Below, one piece after another: positions 26,691-35,735 of a DNA stretch of 64,000 bases (position 1 is the stretch's first letter; each line of letters opens with the position of its first letter). The DNA comes from JAJDTT01 sp965116695 (GTDB lineage: Bacteria > Acidobacteriota > UBA6911 > RPQK01 > JAJDTT01), in contig OZ220706.1 in the NCBI GenBank assembly GCA_965116695.1, positions 2,046,001 through 2,110,000 of the forward strand. The letters run 5' to 3'. The position numbers and the translations under genes were made by a program. Below the pieces are notes generated by a model, which ran no database searches, was not told the DNA's origin, and worked only from the letters and a program-made list of their open reading frames with translations.

Positions 26691-26873
26691 CCTCACTTTC
26701 CTCCCGAGGCGGCAGGAAAACGGGTTCGGAACCGTTCGCGCCGATGGAAACGACAGGCATGGGAACCTTGACCTCGGAGAATATCATGACCGCACCTGCA
26801 CCGTACCAATGATCCATTGAAGCGAGCATCACGACGGCGTAGTAGACTGGAACGGCCAGACGGAGAACGGAAA

Positions 26874-27938
26874 ATGGAGAATCGATACGAACGCTGGGCC
26901 AGGATCTCCCTGAGCGGAGAGTTCTTCCCCCGGGAAGACGCGATGGAGGTGCTGACCGATCCCGACGTCGACATCCTCCGCCTGGCGGCGGCGGCCGGCG
27001 ACGTGCGGATGGCCCGCTTCGGGCGCAAGGTGAAGGTCCACCAGATCAACAACATCAAGAACGGGCTCTGCCCCGAGGACTGCGGCTACTGCGCCCAGTC
27101 CAAGATCGCCCAGGCCCCGTTGCGCAAGTACGCCATGAAGGACGAGGAATCCATCGTCCAGGAGGCCCGGGAAGCCAAGGAACAGGGAGTCTACCGCTAC
27201 TGCATGGTGGCCAGCGGGCGCGGACCCACTCCCCAGGAGGCGGCCAAGCTGGCCCGGATCATCCGCCGCATCGACCAGGAGGTGGGGATCCGGACCTGCC
27301 TTTCGGTGGGCCTGGTGGACCTCGAGAAGGCGAGCCTGTTCAAGCGGGCCGGCCTGGACCGGCTCAACCACAATCTGAACACCAGCCGCCGCCACACCGG
27401 CAATATCGTGGGCACCCACACCTACCAGGACCGGATCGACACCCTGGAAGCGGCCAGTCGAGCCGGCCTGGAGAGCTGCAGCGGCATGATCACCGGAATG
27501 GGCGAAAAGGACGAGGACATCCTGGACGTGGCGTACGAGCTCCGTTCGCTGGAGGTCCCCTCCATCCCGGTCAACTTCCTGATCCCCATCGACGGCAACC
27601 CGGTCTACGACTTCGATCAACTCTCGCCGCGCCGCTGCATTCGGATTCTGTGCGCCTTCCGGTTCATCAATCCCCGGGCGGAGATCCGGGTCGCCGCCGG
27701 CCGGGAGGGCCACCTCCGCCAACTGCAGGTCCTATCCCTCTACCCGGCGAATTCCCTCTTCGTGGACGGATACCTGGCCACTCGCGGCGACCCCAAACAG
27801 CCCGTCTACCGCATGATCCGGGACGCCGGTTTCGAAATCGAAGGGGAACCACTCTCCGGCGCTCCCGGGACCTCGGCCCAGAATTACGCCATCGACGACA
27901 ATCCCAGCATCCTGAATCCCAAGACGGCGCGGGTGTAG
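26874..27938 (+). CDS. bioB: Biotin synthase
   Basis: 354 aa. ATG at 26874 behind CGGAGAACGGAAA; the ORF extends upstream without support. The radical-SAM cluster is C66-x3-C70-x2-C73 (CPEDCGYCAQS). The conserved blocks YCMVASGRGP, HNLNTSRRHTGNIVGTHTYQDR and CSGMITGMGE, and the [2Fe-2S] Arg in the RVAAGRE strand, are present. The enzyme inserts sulphur into dethiobiotin. No other bio genes are nearby. Confidence 0.96.
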   Translation: MENRYERWARISLSGEFFPREDAMEVLTDPDVDILRLAAAAGDVRMARFGRKVKVHQINNIKNGLCPEDCGYCAQSKIAQAPLRKYAMKDEESIVQEAREAKEQGVYRYCMVASGRGPTPQEAAKLARIIRRIDQEVGIRTCLSVGLVDLEKASLFKRAGLDRLNHNLNTSRRHTGNIVGTHTYQDRIDTLEAASRAGLESCSGMITGMGEKDEDILDVAYELRSLEVPSIPVNFLIPIDGNPVYDFDQLSPRRCIRILCAFRFINPRAEIRVAAGREGHLRQLQVLSLYPANSLFVDGYLATRGDPKQPVYRMIRDAGFEIEGEPLSGAPGTSAQNYAIDDNPSILNPKTARV

Positions 27939-27945
27939 GGGCAGG

Positions 27946-28902
27946 ATGAGGAGAGTGGGACCGGAAATGAGTTCCCGATCCGGCCCGCCGCCACTCCAAC
28001 AGGGCATCATCTCCGTCATCCAGACCCCCTTCGATTCGCAGGGCGCCGTCGACCAGGCCTCTCTGGACAAGCTGGTGGAGGACGCCATCGCCGGAGGGGT
28101 GAACGGCTTCATGGTTCCGGCGGTGGCCAGCGAGGTCTCCTGCCTCACCGCCGAAGAGCGCGCCAGGATCGTCCGGCGCGTCGCCGGGATGGTGGCCGGG
28201 CGGGTCCCCATCGTCGTGGGAGCCTCCGGCTCCCGGCCTCGCGTCTGCATCGAGCAGGCCCGATTGGCCCGGGAGGTCGGAGCGGCCGCGTACATGGTGG
28301 CGGTGCCTACCGAGCTGTACCGGGAACCGGAACGGGTGGAGCCGTTCTTTCGGGAGGTGGTCGAGGGCGCCGGGGACTTCCCGTTGATGCTGCAGGACCT
28401 GGATTTCACCGGTGCGGGCCTGACTCCCGAGATGGTCCGCCGGCTCACGCAGGTGCTCCCCAGCCTGTCTTCGCTCAAGATCGAGTCGAATCCGGCCGGA
28501 CCGAAGTACACGGCCATCCGGGAAATCTGCGGCGGCGAAATGTTCCTGGCCGGAGGGTGGGCCATCGGCCAGATGATCGAGGCGCTGGACCGGGGCGTGG
28601 ACGCCATGATTCCCGAATGCTCCATGGTGCGGGTCTGGTCGGCAATCGATCGCAGTTATCGCGGCGGCCGCCGCGAGGAAGCGATCCGAATCTTCAATCG
28701 CGTCCAGCCCGTAGTGGGGTTCACCCACCAGGACCTGTCGGTGGCCATCGCTTTCGGAAAGCGGCTGCTGGTGCGGAAAGGCATCTTCGCCACGGAATAC
28801 ACGCGGTTCGGCGATTTCCGGTGGGACCGCTACAACGGCCGGGTCGCCGACGAACTCATCGACTACACCCTGGAGTTGGAGGCTTCCGTCTCCGCTGCCT
28901 GA
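27946..28902 (+). CDS. Dihydrodipicolinate synthase/N-acetylneuraminate lyase family protein
   Basis: 318 aa TIM-barrel aldolase; a second in-frame ATG at 27967 (MSSRSG) with AGGAGAG upstream may be the true start. The Schiff-base Lys is probably K178 in SLKIESNPAG. The usual catalytic Tyr before it (Y-N-x-P in DapA) is replaced by a Q-D-L-D stretch, so it is unlikely to be a DapA; pyruvate-dependent sugar-acid aldolases or dehydratases are better guesses. It is 7 bp from bioB and 20 bp from a GH67-like gene, which supports a role in sugar-acid or uronate breakdown. Confidence 0.85.
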   Translation: MRRVGPEMSSRSGPPPLQQGIISVIQTPFDSQGAVDQASLDKLVEDAIAGGVNGFMVPAVASEVSCLTAEERARIVRRVAGMVAGRVPIVVGASGSRPRVCIEQARLAREVGAAAYMVAVPTELYREPERVEPFFREVVEGAGDFPLMLQDLDFTGAGLTPEMVRRLTQVLPSLSSLKIESNPAGPKYTAIREICGGEMFLAGGWAIGQMIEALDRGVDAMIPECSMVRVWSAIDRSYRGGRREEAIRIFNRVQPVVGFTHQDLSVAIAFGKRLLVRKGIFATEYTRFGDFRWDRYNGRVADELIDYTLELEASVSAA

Positions 28903-28922
28903 GCGCGCGTAAGGAGAGGCTC

Positions 28923-31307
28923 ATGAATGGATCCAGCATGGTTCGTGGTCCGGACAGGCGGGTTCCTGTCTTGCTGGGCCTGGTCCTGGCCATCGGCGGA
29001 CTCGGTCACGTCTCCGGCGAGGCCTCCACTCCCGCTCCGGCGGACGCCCCGAACTGCGCCATCGTCCTGGGGCACCAGGCGCCGGAATTGGAGCGTTACG
29101 CCGCCCGCGAGCTGCGCCGCTACTTGAGCGACTTGTACGGCATCCAGGCGGTTCCGCTGACCACGATTTCCCCGCAGGCGGACGTCAATCTGATCCTGGG
29201 GAGTCCGGAGACGAACCGGTCCGTCTCCCTGGTGATGGGAGAGGCGGGATGGCCCCGGGTCAGCGATCAGGGATTGGTCCTGAAGACCGTCTCCTGGAAC
29301 GGCAAACCGGCGGTGATCGTGGGAGGAGGCAGCCCGGCGGCGACGCTCTGGGCAGTCTACGACCTCCTGGAACAGTTGGGTGTCCGTTTTCTGCTGGAAA
29401 AGGACGTGCTCCCCGCGAGTCCGGCCGATTTCCCTCCCCAGAGCCTGGACAAGGTGCAGGAGCCCCGCTTCCGGTTCCGCTCCTACCGGGCCATCAACAA
29501 CCTGGCTACGTCGCTCATCTTCTACGGAATGGACGACTACCGGCATCTCATCGATCAACTGGCCAAGTTGAAGTTCAACGTCCTGTACTGCCAGATCTAT
29601 CCTCATCAGCCCTTCGTCCACTTTCAGTTCCGGGACCAGCCCAAGACGACGGGTGTGTTCCACTACGGATGGAAGGTGCCGATTCACGGAGAGACCATCG
29701 GGCGCGAGCTTTTCGGCGGCCGTACCGAGTTGGTAAACCCGGACATGGCCGGGGCCGAGACCTACCGGGAACGGGTTCGCGCCGCCCAGAAGCTGATGCA
29801 TGACCTGCTGGCCTATGCCAAGAGCCGGGGGATGCAGACCGGCATCAACTTCCGGATCAACCAGTTCACCAACGAGTTCAACTGGCGGCTCCCCGAGTGG
29901 TCCGACCGGGAGTACGTCCCCCGGGAGTTGATGAAGGGGACGCACAACGGCCGGCTGGGCATCTCCGAGTACGGCGTGGACCCCACGGCCTTCCCCTACA
30001 TGACGCCGGACAACCCGGCGGTCACCGGCCTGAACAAGACCATCATCCAGGCCCACATCAACACCTATCCGGAGGCGGATTTCTATGGCCTGACCCAGCC
30101 CGAGAATCCGGGAGGGGGCGAGTACTACAAGTCCATGTGGAAGCGCCTGGACCGGAAATACAAGCTGGAGCCCCGGTTCAGCCTGGACCGGATGGAGGAG
30201 TCGGCCAGAACCAACATCCTGCCCGTGGGCGTCCGCGCACCCGGCCGGCCCCTGTATGAGCTCAAGGGGGCCATCGCCAACGCCGATACCCTGGACAAGC
30301 TCCTCAACGAGGAGCGAATTTTGGAAGGGACCGCCAATCCGGACGCCACCGTGGTGGTCGCCACCTTCAGCGACGAGTTCTATCCGGTCATGCTCAAGAT
30401 CTTTCCGGAAAGGTCGCTGCTCCTGGTCCGGATGGACTACCTGACCTCGCTGGCTGCGCGCCGTGCGGAGATGCTTTCCTTTGCCAGCGAGCATCCGGGG
30501 CAGGTGGCCACGCTGGCCACGCTGGCCGACGACAACGTGGGCATCCTGCCTCAGCTCCCCACGCAACCGCTCCATCGCATTTTGCAGGCCATGGAACGCT
30601 ATGGCGTGCACGGCTTCTTCGGCCGGCAGTTCCTGGTGACCAAGCTGGAAGCGGGCACGGCCTATCTGGCTCAGGCCTCCTGGTCTTCCCAGGTGACCCC
30701 CGAATCGGTCTATCGGGACCAGGTGGAACAGGTCTGCGGTTCCGCCGCCGTCCCCGAGATGTTGGAGTTCTACCGGATCCTGGAGAGGGCCACGGCCCGG
30801 GGAGACGAGATCGCCATGGGGTTCCTCTTCCCGGTCACCCGGATGATGCGCAAGCACTGGCACAGCCGGAAGGGTCCGGTGCCGGAATGGAACGATCTGA
30901 AGGCCTTCTACGAAGAGGCCGTGCCCCTGCTGGAGTCCGCTCTGGAGAAGACGCGGCCCGAGGGGCGGAGCTACCTGGAACAGCTCCTGGGGCAGGTCCG
31001 ATTCGGCGTCGACTACATCGAGGCCGTGCAGACGGTTCGCCGGGCCCGGGTCGAGTACGACCTCTCCCAACAGGCCTTCGTCCAGAAAGACGCCCGCAGC
31101 TTCGAGAAGCGGATCCGGGGAGCCCACGGGCAACTGGAGACGGCGGTGGATCTCCTGGGCTCGGGGATCCGGTCCTGGGCCGGCGCCGTCCGGGACCCCT
31201 CGGACCTGGGGGCCCTGGGCGTCCTCAACTACTTCTGCCGCGACTACCTCAAGGGGGTCGCCCTGGACGTCTACCTGGAGGCGGAAAACTGGAGAATGCG
31301 ATTTTGA
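28923..31307 (+). CDS. Secreted GH67-like (alpha-glucuronidase N-domain) family protein
   Basis: 794 aa from the ATG at 28923 (AAGGAGAG upstream). Signal peptide (about 13-32), then a domain resembling the alpha-glucuronidase N-terminus: ELERYAARELRRYLSDLYG and LILGSPETNR, with GGGSPAATLWAVYDLLEQLGVRFL near 140-163 (quoted in part). A large barrel-like region follows (LKFNVLYCQIYPHQPFV; YAKSRGMQTGINFRINQF). The C-terminal 200 residues are helical. It is probably a periplasmic glycosidase, but the catalytic acids cannot be assigned. It groups with a DapA-like and an Ldh2-like gene. Confidence 0.75.
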   Translation: MNGSSMVRGPDRRVPVLLGLVLAIGGLGHVSGEASTPAPADAPNCAIVLGHQAPELERYAARELRRYLSDLYGIQAVPLTTISPQADVNLILGSPETNRSVSLVMGEAGWPRVSDQGLVLKTVSWNGKPAVIVGGGSPAATLWAVYDLLEQLGVRFLLEKDVLPASPADFPPQSLDKVQEPRFRFRSYRAINNLATSLIFYGMDDYRHLIDQLAKLKFNVLYCQIYPHQPFVHFQFRDQPKTTGVFHYGWKVPIHGETIGRELFGGRTELVNPDMAGAETYRERVRAAQKLMHDLLAYAKSRGMQTGINFRINQFTNEFNWRLPEWSDREYVPRELMKGTHNGRLGISEYGVDPTAFPYMTPDNPAVTGLNKTIIQAHINTYPEADFYGLTQPENPGGGEYYKSMWKRLDRKYKLEPRFSLDRMEESARTNILPVGVRAPGRPLYELKGAIANADTLDKLLNEERILEGTANPDATVVVATFSDEFYPVMLKIFPERSLLLVRMDYLTSLAARRAEMLSFASEHPGQVATLATLADDNVGILPQLPTQPLHRILQAMERYGVHGFFGRQFLVTKLEAGTAYLAQASWSSQVTPESVYRDQVEQVCGSAAVPEMLEFYRILERATARGDEIAMGFLFPVTRMMRKHWHSRKGPVPEWNDLKAFYEEAVPLLESALEKTRPEGRSYLEQLLGQVRFGVDYIEAVQTVRRARVEYDLSQQAFVQKDARSFEKRIRGAHGQLETAVDLLGSGIRSWAGAVRDPSDLGALGVLNYFCRDYLKGVALDVYLEAENWRMRF

Positions 31308-31385
31308 GGATCAAGAGGGGAGCGGATTGGAGTCGCTCGGGTTTGTTCTGCCCCTCACATGCCGGCAGTTTGTTATTTTGGCGTT

Positions 31386-31427
31386 CGGCGGTTGGAATCC
31401 GCCGCTTCAGGCGACAGGAAAGTCGCC
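31386..31427. repeat. Tandem GC-rich hairpins
   Basis: Two adjacent inverted repeats: CGGCGG (31386-31391)/CCGCCG (31399-31404) and GGCGAC (31410-31415)/GTCGCC (31422-31427), each with a loop containing GGAA. A third, imperfect GGTAGGAAAACCGCC segment follows to about 31457. They fill the gap between the GH67-like gene and the dehydrogenase start. They resemble small palindromic modules scattered through acidobacterial genomes and could also act as mRNA stabilisers or attenuators. Confidence 0.6.
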
Positions 31428-31473
31428 GGTCCAATCGGGGGTAGGAAAACCGCCGCTCCGGGATGGCAAGTTC

Positions 31474-32532
31474 ATGAAATCGAGAGTCTTTTCGGCTGAC
31501 GAGTTAAGGGATCTGGCCCGGCGCATCTTCGCCGCGGCCGGCAGCAGCGATGGGGAGGCGGTCAGAATCGCCACCCGCCTGGTGAAGAGCAACCTGGTGG
31601 GACACGACTCCCACGGGGTCATCCGGATCCCGCGCTACTGGGAGTGGATCAAGAAGGGCCTGGTCCTGCCCAACCGGGAGGTGACGTTCGTCCTGGACCG
31701 GGGTCCCATCGCGGTGCTGGACGGGAACAGCGGTTTCGGACAGTCGACCGGAGAGCAGACCATGGAGATCGCCATCGACCGGGCCCGGCGCCACGGTTGC
31801 AGCATGGTTGGACTCCGGAACACGGGACACCTGGGCCGGATCGGCGATTGGCCGGAAATGGCCGCCGCCGCGGGAATGCTCAGCCTGCACTTCGTGAACA
31901 CCAGCGGAATGGGCAACCTGGTGGCGCCCTACGGCGGCAAGGACCGGCGCCTCTCCGCCAATCCCATCGCCTGCGGCGTGCCTCAGCGGGAGGGCCCTCC
32001 CCTGATCATGGACATGTCCGCCTGCATGATCGCCGAGGGGAAGGTCCGGGTAGCTCTTCACAAGGGCGTTCAGGTCCCCGACGGCTGCCTCATCGACTCG
32101 GAGGGCCGTCCCACCACCGATCCCGAACTCTTCTATCGGCATCCTCCCGGGTCCATCCTTCCCATCGCGGGACACAAGGGCTACGTCCTGAGCTTCATGA
32201 TCGAAATCCTGGCGGGAGCCCTCACCGGCGGATCGTGCACCAATCCCGCCAACGCCCACAAACTGGCCAACGGAATGTTCACCATCGTCATCGACCGGAG
32301 CTGGTTTGCGGACCGTGACGAGTTCTTCGACGAGGTCGACCGGTACGTCCGCTACGTGAAGAGTTCCCGCACCATCGATCCCGAGGGCGAGATCCTGGTT
32401 CCCGGCGAGCTGGAGGTGCGCACTTCCAGGACGCGAACGCGGGAGGGAATTCCGCTGGCCGGCACCACTATCGGGCAGATCCTGCAGGTCTGCGAAGAGC
32501 TGAACATCGACTCGGGATGGCAGACCGGCTGA
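31474..32532 (+). CDS. Malate/L-lactate/ureidoglycolate (Ldh2) family dehydrogenase
   Basis: 352 aa. The ATG at 31474 gives the normal N-terminus (FSADELRDLARRIFAAAG); an extension to 31327 would run through the hairpin region. Family markers are GHDSHGVIRIPRYW, NTGHLGRIGDWPEMAAAAG, DMSACMIAEGKVRVA and GHKGYVLSFMIEILAGALTG. Members reduce 2-oxo acids or cyclic imines with NAD(P)H (malate, 2,3-diketogulonate, piperideine-carboxylate). With the preceding lyase and glycosidase it probably handles a sugar acid; the exact substrate is open. Confidence 0.88.
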   Translation: MKSRVFSADELRDLARRIFAAAGSSDGEAVRIATRLVKSNLVGHDSHGVIRIPRYWEWIKKGLVLPNREVTFVLDRGPIAVLDGNSGFGQSTGEQTMEIAIDRARRHGCSMVGLRNTGHLGRIGDWPEMAAAAGMLSLHFVNTSGMGNLVAPYGGKDRRLSANPIACGVPQREGPPLIMDMSACMIAEGKVRVALHKGVQVPDGCLIDSEGRPTTDPELFYRHPPGSILPIAGHKGYVLSFMIEILAGALTGGSCTNPANAHKLANGMFTIVIDRSWFADRDEFFDEVDRYVRYVKSSRTIDPEGEILVPGELEVRTSRTRTREGIPLAGTTIGQILQVCEELNIDSGWQTG

Positions 32533-32571
32533 ACGGACCGGTTCCTTTCCGTCCTCTCCGCTTGATGCGCC

Positions 32572-33498
32572 ATGGGCCTGATGGATTGGATCAAGGCAGC
32601 CGACTATGGCGCGGCCCTGCCCGCCATCTCCAGGCTGCCGCGCCCGCTGGCCTACGGCCTGGCCGATCTCCGGGGAAGATTGCTCGCCCGCGCGCTCCGG
32701 GACTCCTTCGCCTGGGCCTCGCGAAACGTCGAGTCCACGTTTCCGCATCTCGGCGCGGCTGAGCGCCGGAGGATCGTCATCGGCCACTACCAGGCCGAGT
32801 CCCGCAACGAGATGGAGGCGTTCTGGTACCCGAAGCCCTTGGGCCATCTCCAATCCTTCGTCCGGTGCACCGGTCTGGACCTCCTTCGGGAAGCCGCCGC
32901 CTCCGGAGAAGGCGTCCTCCTCTTTTCCAGCCACATGGGAAGCACCGGGCTCTTCTTCGTCTTCACCGGCAAGAGCGGAGTCCCCATGAACATCGTCGGC
33001 CGCTCCATCGAACCGGAGGACAACCCGCTGCATCCGGCGGTTCTCCGCTACAACCGGAAACGGGTCCGCTGGATCGAAAAGGCCATCGGACACCCCTTTC
33101 TCATGACCGGACGCGGCAACTACTCCCGGCTCGTGGAGAAGCTCCGGGCCGGCGAGGTCGTCATGATGCTGGCCGACGTGGTGCCCACCCTGGTGAACCC
33201 GAAACACACGACGGAGGTGACGTTCTTCGGCCGGCGCGCCTGGTTCCCCAACGGCATCGCCAGCCTCTTCTTCACCACCGGATCCCGCCTCCTCCACTGG
33301 AGGATCCACAGAAACAAGGAGACGAACCGCCAGGAGATCGAGATCTCGGAAGTGACGAACTCCTTCCGCCCCGCCGCCGGCAGAGCGGAATTCATGCAGA
33401 AGCTGGTGGGACTGTTGGAGCAGGATATTCGCCGGCACCCCGATCATTGGTTGAGTTGGGACTCGCTGGAACACTACTTCCGGAAACCGGCAGGGTAG
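32572..33498 (+). CDS. LpxL/HtrB-like lysophospholipid acyltransferase family protein
   Basis: 308 aa. The overall pattern is that of bacterial lipid A acyltransferases: LARALRDSFAWASRNVESTFP, a central GEGVLLFSSHMGSTG, and GEVVMMLADVVPT with FFGRRAWFPNGIASLFFTTGS. The catalytic HxxxxD/E is altered: His121 is followed five residues later by Gly126 instead of an acid. Either the active site differs or the protein has another lipid-related role. It is 18 bp upstream of ruvX and probably shares its transcript. Confidence 0.75.
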   Translation: MGLMDWIKAADYGAALPAISRLPRPLAYGLADLRGRLLARALRDSFAWASRNVESTFPHLGAAERRRIVIGHYQAESRNEMEAFWYPKPLGHLQSFVRCTGLDLLREAAASGEGVLLFSSHMGSTGLFFVFTGKSGVPMNIVGRSIEPEDNPLHPAVLRYNRKRVRWIEKAIGHPFLMTGRGNYSRLVEKLRAGEVVMMLADVVPTLVNPKHTTEVTFFGRRAWFPNGIASLFFTTGSRLLHWRIHRNKETNRQEIEISEVTNSFRPAAGRAEFMQKLVGLLEQDIRRHPDHWLSWDSLEHYFRKPAG

Positions 33499-33516
33499 GA
33501 GGAATCCGACGGCGCC

Positions 33517-33948
33517 ATGACCCGATGGATGGCCTTGGACGTGGGCTCCAAGCGGTGCGGAGTCGCCGTCACCGACCCCCTGAAGTTGACGTCCCGTCCG
33601 CTGCTCACCTTTGAGCGAAAAAGCCTGGAGGAGGATTTGTTGAGGATCGCCGGACTCCTTACGGAATACCGGGTGGAGAGGCTGATCGTGGGGCGACCGC
33701 GGCATCTCAGCGGCCGGCCCAGCGCCATCGCTCAAGCCGCCATCCCCCTGGTGACCCGATTGCGCGGCCAGGGGACGGTTCGGGTAGAGTGGATGGACGA
33801 ACGCCTGTCGACCAAAGAGGCCGAATCGGTCATGCGGGAATTGGGGATTCCGCCCCGCCAGAGGCGGCAGAAGAAGGACGAGTTCTCGGCGGCGGTGATT
33901 CTGAAATGGTACCTGGAGGAGAGGGCGCCTACCGGATCCCGAGGCTGA
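33517..33948 (+). CDS. ruvX: Holliday-junction resolvase-like / pre-16S rRNA nuclease (YqgF)
   Basis: 143 aa. The RNase H-like core is complete: MALDVGSKRCGVAVTDPL, ERLIVGRPRHLSGRPSAIAQA, VEWMDERLSTKEAE and a C-terminal KKDEFSAAVILKWYL with the last Asp. YqgF matures the 5' end of 16S rRNA in other bacteria. The 3' end overlaps mltG by 43 bp. Confidence 0.93.
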   Translation: MTRWMALDVGSKRCGVAVTDPLKLTSRPLLTFERKSLEEDLLRIAGLLTEYRVERLIVGRPRHLSGRPSAIAQAAIPLVTRLRGQGTVRVEWMDERLSTKEAESVMRELGIPPRQRRQKKDEFSAAVILKWYLEERAPTGSRG

Positions 33949-34943
33949 TCCGGAGACTGCTGGTCGCGGCCCTGATCCTGGCTGCAACGGCCCGGGCCGC
34001 GTCCAACTGGTGGGAAGCCCGCATCAGCGAACCCCACCTGGGGAGTTCGACCGAGAGCCGGCTGCTGACGGTTCCCTTCGGAGCTTCGGTGAGAGGCATC
34101 GGGCGGATGCTCCAGGAAGCGGACGTCATCCGGTCCGGCCTCATCTTTGCGGCCTATGTCCGGTGGAGTGGTTCCGACCCTCTCCAGGCAGGCGAATACC
34201 TCTTTGAGAATCCCGCCAGCCTGGCCCGAGTGGTGCGGATCCTGAGGGAGGGCCGGGTCCACCAGTATCGCATCACCATCCCCGAAGGATTGACCCTGGA
34301 CGAGATTATCGATCGTTTCGTCGAGGAAGGATTGGGACGGCGGCGCGAACTGGAGCCTCTCGCCGGCCGGACCGACCTGCTGGACGGGCTGGACCCCGAG
34401 GCCGCGGACCTGGAGGGTTACCTGTTCCCCGACACCTACTACTTCACCCGCTCCGACCAGGAGCTGACGCTGATCTCCACGCTGGTGACCCGCTTCAAGG
34501 AGGTGTGGACCCCGCCGCGGCAGAAGCGCGCCAAAGACCTGGGCCTCACCATCCGGGAGGTGATCACGCTGGCCTCCCTCATCGAAAAAGAGACCGCGCT
34601 CCCCTCGGAGCGGGCTCTGGTTTCCGCCGTGTTTCACAACCGGCTGCGGCGGAACATCAAGCTGGATTGCGACCCCACGGTCATCTATGCCATTCGGAAG
34701 AGCGGCGACTACGACGGAGTGCTTCACAAGAGCGACCTGAGCCTGGACTCTCCGTACAACACCTATCTCTACGCGGGACTCCCCCCCGGCCCCATCGCAA
34801 ACCCAGGGGCCGCTTCCATCGACGCCGCCCTCCACCCGGCCCCGGTCAGGCACCTCTATTTCGTCTCCCGGAACGACGGCAGCCACGTCTTCTCCACCAG
34901 CTACCGGGAGCACCAGCGGGCCGTGCGCCGCTACCAGCGCTGA
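33906..34943 (+). CDS. mltG: Endolytic murein transglycosylase (YceG family)
   Basis: 345 aa from the ATG at 33906 inside ruvX; no ATG or GTG lies closer to the membrane anchor. The anchor is LIRRLLVAALILAATARA. A LysM-like segment follows (LLTVPFGASVRGIGRMLQEADVI). The catalytic domain has LEGYLFPDTYYF, ASLIEKETALPSERALVSAVFHNRL (catalytic Glu in IEKE) and LDCDPTVIYA, with SPYNTYLYAGLPPGPIANPG at the end. It cuts nascent peptidoglycan strands. The ruvX-mltG pairing is common in bacteria. Confidence 0.94.
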   Translation: MVPGGEGAYRIPRLIRRLLVAALILAATARAASNWWEARISEPHLGSSTESRLLTVPFGASVRGIGRMLQEADVIRSGLIFAAYVRWSGSDPLQAGEYLFENPASLARVVRILREGRVHQYRITIPEGLTLDEIIDRFVEEGLGRRRELEPLAGRTDLLDGLDPEAADLEGYLFPDTYYFTRSDQELTLISTLVTRFKEVWTPPRQKRAKDLGLTIREVITLASLIEKETALPSERALVSAVFHNRLRRNIKLDCDPTVIYAIRKSGDYDGVLHKSDLSLDSPYNTYLYAGLPPGPIANPGAASIDAALHPAPVRHLYFVSRNDGSHVFSTSYREHQRAVRRYQR

Positions 34944-35024
34944 CACCCGGCTGGGAAACCGCGACTCGGCGCTTCCATTCGGTTCAGCAGTCCGTCCCGG
35001 GCTGGTAGACTGTGAAGCAGCGGT

Positions 35025-35591
35025 ATGGGACACAAGCTGGTCCGGACGTCATTGATCCTCCTGGCCCTGGCCGCCACCGAGGTCGAGGCGCAAAAGAGAT
35101 TCGAGCCCCCGATGCGCCTGGGCGTCCCGTTTCCGGCGGCATGGAAAGCCATGCTGGAAGTCCTGCAGCGCGAGAAATGGGAACTCGTCAAGAAGGACAG
35201 GGCCAGGGGCGAGATCCTCACCGGATACCGGGATTACATGTCGGGTCCCTTGACGGCCGGCCATCTTGACAAGATCGGAGTCCGTCCCCGGCTGCCTGAC
35301 GGGGAATGGGTTCGGGTCCGCTACCGTTACGACCTGTCGGTCAGTCTGATCCGGGAGCGCCAGACCACAGTTACGGTCGACAGCGACATCCAGGCGCTCA
35401 AACGCGATTTTCTGGGCCGCGAGGAGTGGGTGGATATCGATTCCGTCGGGCGGGTGGAGAAGCAGTTGCTGACCGCTTTCGGACAAGCCCTGTACGGCGC
35501 CGACTTCACCCTGGACAAGCGCCGCAAGGGTATTCTGGGTCTGCCTCCCATCGGGGAGGGCCGCGCGCCGGCGAAGCCGCCCGGAAATTGA
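35025..35591 (+). CDS. Secreted protein of unknown function
   Basis: 188 aa with a signal peptide (LVRTSLILLALAATEVEAQ). The mature part begins MRLGVPFPAAWKAMLEVLQREKWELVKKDRARGEILTGY by its ends, a pattern (pair of strands after a 'W-x-A-hLxxLxxxGWxLxxxDRxxGxIxT') seen in BamC- or NlpB-like and DUF-type lipoprotein domains that fold as small alpha-beta sandwiches. No Cys lipobox is seen. I do not recognise a specific family. It follows mltG after 81 bp. Confidence 0.65.
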   Translation: MGHKLVRTSLILLALAATEVEAQKRFEPPMRLGVPFPAAWKAMLEVLQREKWELVKKDRARGEILTGYRDYMSGPLTAGHLDKIGVRPRLPDGEWVRVRYRYDLSVSLIRERQTTVTVDSDIQALKRDFLGREEWVDIDSVGRVEKQLLTAFGQALYGADFTLDKRRKGILGLPPIGEGRAPAKPPGN

Positions 35592-35612
35592 GGAGTGGTC
35601 AAACTGGAGACG

Positions 35613-35638
35613 CGCGCCGCCGTCATGACGGCGGCGCG
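35613..35638. repeat. 26-bp perfect GC-rich palindrome
   Basis: Arms CGCGCCGCCGTCA and TGACGGCGGCGCG meet without a loop. It lies in the 144-bp gap between the secreted protein gene and the membrane protein gene. A later T-rich stretch (GGTTTTTTCC near 35710) is about 70 bp away, too far for a simple intrinsic terminator. It may be a dyad for a protein or a transcript-end hairpin. Confidence 0.7.
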
Positions 35639-35735
35639 TCATGGCCGGGAGCAGGATTTCGCGGACATCACCTTGGTTCGCGATGCCGGACCGCTCGGAA
35701 GGGTTGAAGGTTTTTTCCACGACTGCTGAAGACCC

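Noticed and set aside
28863..31133. 756-codon ORF antisense to the GH67-like gene
   Set aside because: Typical GC-rich antisense shadow; no motif, ribosome site or signal, and the sense strand has a clear secreted protein.
31504..33987. 827-codon antisense ORF across the Ldh2-like, acyltransferase and ruvX genes
   Set aside because: It spans three real genes on the other strand and has the Gly/Arg/Pro/Asp composition of a shadow frame.
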